Below, in pieces: positions 13,264 through 13,749 of a DNA stretch of 13,749 bases. Under the pieces are notes generated by a model. The model saw only the letters and a program-made list of their open reading frames with translations, searched no databases and had not been told where the DNA came from. A program made the translations under genes and the position numbers. Numbering within the stretch: position 1 is the stretch's first letter; each line of letters begins with the position of its first letter. The stretch comes from an uncultured Brachyspira sp. (lineage in GTDB: Bacteria > Spirochaetota > Brachyspiria > Brachyspirales > Brachyspiraceae), in assembly GCF_949287625.1 (NCBI RefSeq), contig NZ_CASEGO010000108.1:1-13749 (forward strand). The letters are read 5' to 3'.

Positions 13264-13749
13264 ATGAAAAAAATTATTTTATTTCTTTTAAGCATTAATT
13301 TCTTATGGGCATTTCCGCCTAGTGAAGCTAATTTCTTATGGGCATTTCCGCCTAGTGAAGCGTATTTTTCTGAACTTTTAAGCGATAATGGTAAAGTAAC
13401 AAAAAATACACTTAAAGCCTATAATGTAGAAAGTGGTGGTATAGTTTATTTTGATGGAGAGATTACATTAACAGGAGTTCTTGAAAGAGCTGATAATGAA
13501 GATATGGGAGATAATTATACTGCTTTAAGATTTTATCCTGATAATAATGTAAATCTTCCTTTTTTATATGCTTCATCTGAAATGTATTTGGAAAATCAAG
13601 GTGCTTCTAAATATGGTGATTCTTGGGATTTTAGCGGCGTTGAATTTGACAGATTGGAATTCGGTGTTTTATTAGAAAATATTGAAGTAAAATTACCAGA
13701 ACCTTTAAATAAAAGATTTTTAGGTGCTTCTGCGGTAAGAGCTGAAGTA
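13264..13749 (+). CDS. Secreted hypothetical protein, 5' part (runs off the window)
   Basis: An open frame of 162 codons continues to the window end with no stop, so only the N-terminal part is seen. It begins with a Sec-type signal peptide, MKKIILFLLSINFLWA, with a likely cleavage after W-A or S-E-A. The mature part is acidic and beta-like (for example GGIVYFDGEITLTGVLE), with no motif I recognise; a periplasmic or surface role is inferred. GGAG at 13253-13256 is seven bases before the ATG. Residues 12-22 and 23-33 are the same eleven-residue unit NFLWAFPPSEA except that it is encoded by two tandem 33-bp copies, so the signal-peptide region is unusually long. It directly follows the riboflavin operon terminator. 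Confidence 0.8.
   Translation, partial: MKKIILFLLSINFLWAFPPSEANFLWAFPPSEAYFSELLSDNGKVTKNTLKAYNVESGGIVYFDGEITLTGVLERADNEDMGDNYTALRFYPDNNVNLPFLYASSEMYLENQGASKYGDSWDFSGVEFDRLEFGVLLENIEVKLPEPLNKRFLGASAVRAEV
13297..13362 (+). repeat. In-frame tandem duplication of 33 bp in the signal-peptide region
   Basis: Copies 13297-13329 and 13330-13362 are identical except for the last base (T versus G, both alanine codons). The unit encodes NFLWAFPPSEA, including the probable end of the hydrophobic core and the cleavage region. Because 33 is a multiple of three, the frame is kept. Confidence 0.97.

Noticed and set aside
13297..13362. 33-bp direct repeats as a possible CRISPR array
   Set aside because: The copies are directly adjacent with no spacers, only two in number and lie inside a coding frame.

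Overview
The window looks like a chromosomal segment of a very AT-rich anaerobic bacterium, most likely the spirochaete genus Brachyspira. This is inferred from base composition, short lipoboxes of the I-S-C type and overall protein character; no rRNA or other taxonomic marker is present. It carries fourteen genes, two of them on short poorly characterised families, plus an FMN riboswitch, several clear promoters and several structured intergenic elements.

Layout. (1) 293-2589, plus strand: a closely spaced run of a PP2C-like phosphatase, a DUF4234-type membrane protein, a 77-residue two-helix membrane protein resembling the Imm17 immunity family, and a uracil-DNA-glycosylase-superfamily protein. 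(2) 2590-3116: a gene-free convergent gap with two diverged copies of a ~110-bp element, each ending in a GC-rich hairpin. One paired position changes from T-A to C-G between the copies, which suggests a structured RNA. (3) 3117-4769, minus strand: an NhaC-family Na+/H+ antiporter. A 99-bp inverted repeat with 25-bp arms lies upstream of it (bidirectional terminator or MITE-like). (4) 5068-6399, minus strand: two lipoprotein genes. (5) 6502-6954, plus strand: a DIP1984/septicolysin-like protein, divergent from the lipoprotein pair with overlapping promoters.

(6) 7019-9664, plus strand: a compact restriction-modification module. It has its own TTGACA/TATAAT promoter, then a DNA cytosine-5 methyltransferase, a restriction endonuclease with a B3-like C-terminal domain, and a Vsr mismatch endonuclease that would repair T:G mismatches arising from 5-methylcytosine deamination. 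(7) 9682-13242, plus strand: the riboflavin operon. It starts with a consensus promoter only 17 bp after vsr, followed by an FMN riboswitch, an intrinsic terminator, ribD, ribE and ribBA, and it ends at a two-tier hairpin terminator. ribH (lumazine synthase) is not in the window. (8) 13264-end: the start of a secreted protein gene whose signal-peptide region contains an in-frame 33-bp tandem duplication.

Working together: ribBA makes both early precursors (from GTP and from ribulose 5-phosphate), ribD performs deamination and reduction, and ribE makes riboflavin, with FMN feedback through the riboswitch. The R-M-Vsr genes form a self-contained defence unit whose transcripts have no terminator of their own before the riboswitch. 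The most unusual items are the paired structured repeats, the signal-peptide duplication, the inverted-repeat element upstream of nhaC, the unassigned restriction enzyme, and the Imm17-like gene without an adjacent toxin.
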